Below are positions 4,713 through 5,424 of a stretch of 5,424 nt of DNA, piece after piece. Numbering within the stretch: the stretch's first letter is position 1; each line of letters opens with the position of its first letter. The notes under the pieces were generated by a model. It saw only the letters and a program-made list of their open reading frames with translations. It had not been told where the DNA came from and ran no database searches. Source of the stretch: Chloroflexota bacterium (GTDB lineage Bacteria; Chloroflexota; Limnocylindria; QHBO01). The stretch is from contig JAPSGM010000146.1 of assembly GCA_031177555.1 (NCBI GenBank), positions 1 to 5,424 of the forward strand. Reading direction: 5' to 3'. Made by a program: the position numbers and the translations under genes.

Positions 4713-5424
4713 TAGGCCTGGACCGATGCGGCATCGGTGGGATGCCGCTCGACGTTTGAATGCTCCTCGTGCTCGCCCTCGTCCTCGTGGCCGCCGGCGT
4801 GGTGCTCGGCAATGGAGAGCGTGATGTAGGTCATGGCCAGCAGGCTGAACACGAGCGCCTGCACGAACCCGAACACGGCCTCCAGGCCGAGGAACGCCGC
4901 CGGCACGAGCACCGGCGCGAGCGCGATCATGGTCGCCAGCAGCACCTCGCCGGCGAACACGTTGCCGAAGAGCCGCATCGACAGGCTGATCAGCCGGCTG
5001 AGCTCGCTGATGAGGTGGATCGGGAACATGAGCGGCGCCATGTAGCGCGGCTCGCCGACCAGCTCCTTCAGGTAGCCGCCCACGCCGTTGATGCGAACAC
5101 CCCACCACACGAAGACCACGAAGGCCACGATGGCGAGGCCGAGCGTGAAGTTCAGGTCGGCGGAGGCTGGGCGGATGAACGGGACCAGGGTGGTGTGGCC
5201 CTCCTCGTGGTGCAGCAACCCGATCGTCCCCACGCCGGGCAGCAGGCCGATCCAGTTCGCGACCAGGATCATCAGGAAGAAGCCGATGATCAGCGCCGCG
5301 TAGCCGCGCCAGCGGGTCGAGGAGGTGGAGAGGATGGACGCCATCCAATCGATCGGCAGCTCGATCAGGCTCTGCATCCGCCCGGGCAGCGATCCGGAGC
5401 GGCGGGTGAAGTACCAGGCGGCGC
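4712..5424 (-). CDS. atpB: ATP synthase Fo subunit a (partial, N-terminal part beyond the right edge)
   Basis: Membrane stator that provides the two proton half-channels beside the c-ring. The frame stays open to the window edge. The 15 codons before the first in-window ATG (5375-5377) encode AAWYFTRRSGSLPGR, matching the conserved region before Q-x-L-x-E in this family, so that ATG is internal and the true start lies outside. 236 residues are visible, numbered here from the edge. Membrane helices lie at about 42-65, 92-112, 126-165 and 165-205. The segment LISLSMRLFGNVFAGE carries the essential Arg at 150 (codon 4973-4975; E. coli Arg210) and a Glu at 159 (E. coli Glu219). By ungapped comparison, Glu181 sits where E. 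coli has His245, and the Gln of FVQAL matches Gln252. A hydrophilic His/Glu/Asp-rich tail of about 30 residues ends the protein. Confidence 0.97.
   Translation of the reverse strand, partial: AAWYFTRRSGSLPGRMQSLIELPIDWMASILSTSSTRWRGYAALIIGFFLMILVANWIGLLPGVGTIGLLHHEEGHTTLVPFIRPASADLNFTLGLAIVAFVVFVWWGVRINGVGGYLKELVGEPRYMAPLMFPIHLISELSRLISLSMRLFGNVFAGEVLLATMIALAPVLVPAAFLGLEAVFGFVQALVFSLLAMTYITLSIAEHHAGGHEDEGEHEEHSNVERHPTDAASVQA

Noticed and set aside
4356..5348. 330-codon minus-strand frame across atpB, atpE and the start of atpF
   Set aside because: It runs in a different frame through three real genes and gives a Pro/Arg/Gly-rich product without family resemblance.

Overview
The window is one continuous stretch of a bacterial F-type ATP synthase (F1Fo) operon. 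Every gene lies on the minus strand and is read from right to left: atpB (subunit a, 5' end cut off by the window edge), atpE (c), atpF (b), atpH (delta), atpA (alpha), atpG (gamma) and atpD (beta, 3' end cut off). Spacing within the operon is tight (39, 10, 3, 24 and 18 nt), except for one 194-nt gap between atpA and atpG. The a-c-b-delta-alpha-gamma-beta order is the standard bacterial arrangement; atpC (epsilon) would be expected just past the left edge and the start of atpB, perhaps after atpI, past the right edge.

The DNA is strongly GC-rich, with GC-rich third codon positions throughout. A single separate b gene and a delta of ordinary length argue against mycobacterial-type actinobacteria, where delta is long and fused to a b-like domain. 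Subunit a reads ANWIGLLPGVGTIG, which from memory resembles Chloroflexota and related high-GC Terrabacteria. This placement is an impression and not a result.

The genes together encode a rotary enzyme. Subunits a and c form the proton channel and rotor ring, b and delta form the stator stalk, gamma is the central shaft, and alpha and beta form the catalytic hexamer. All diagnostic residues that can be checked are present: the channel arginine of a, the carboxylate of c, the P-loops of alpha and beta, and the arginine finger of alpha. The c subunit lacks the sodium-binding residues, so proton coupling is predicted.

I see no unknown system, mobile element, RNA gene or CRISPR array. The points worth a second look are embellishments of the operon: the atpA-atpG gap with possible RNA structure over the atpG ribosome binding site; an acidic alpha C-terminal tail carrying a perfect 18-bp tandem repeat; a Gly/Asp-rich insertion in the N-terminal barrel of beta; a His/Glu-rich tail on subunit a; and a small hairpin in front of atpE. 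No promoter or rho-independent terminator was recognised.
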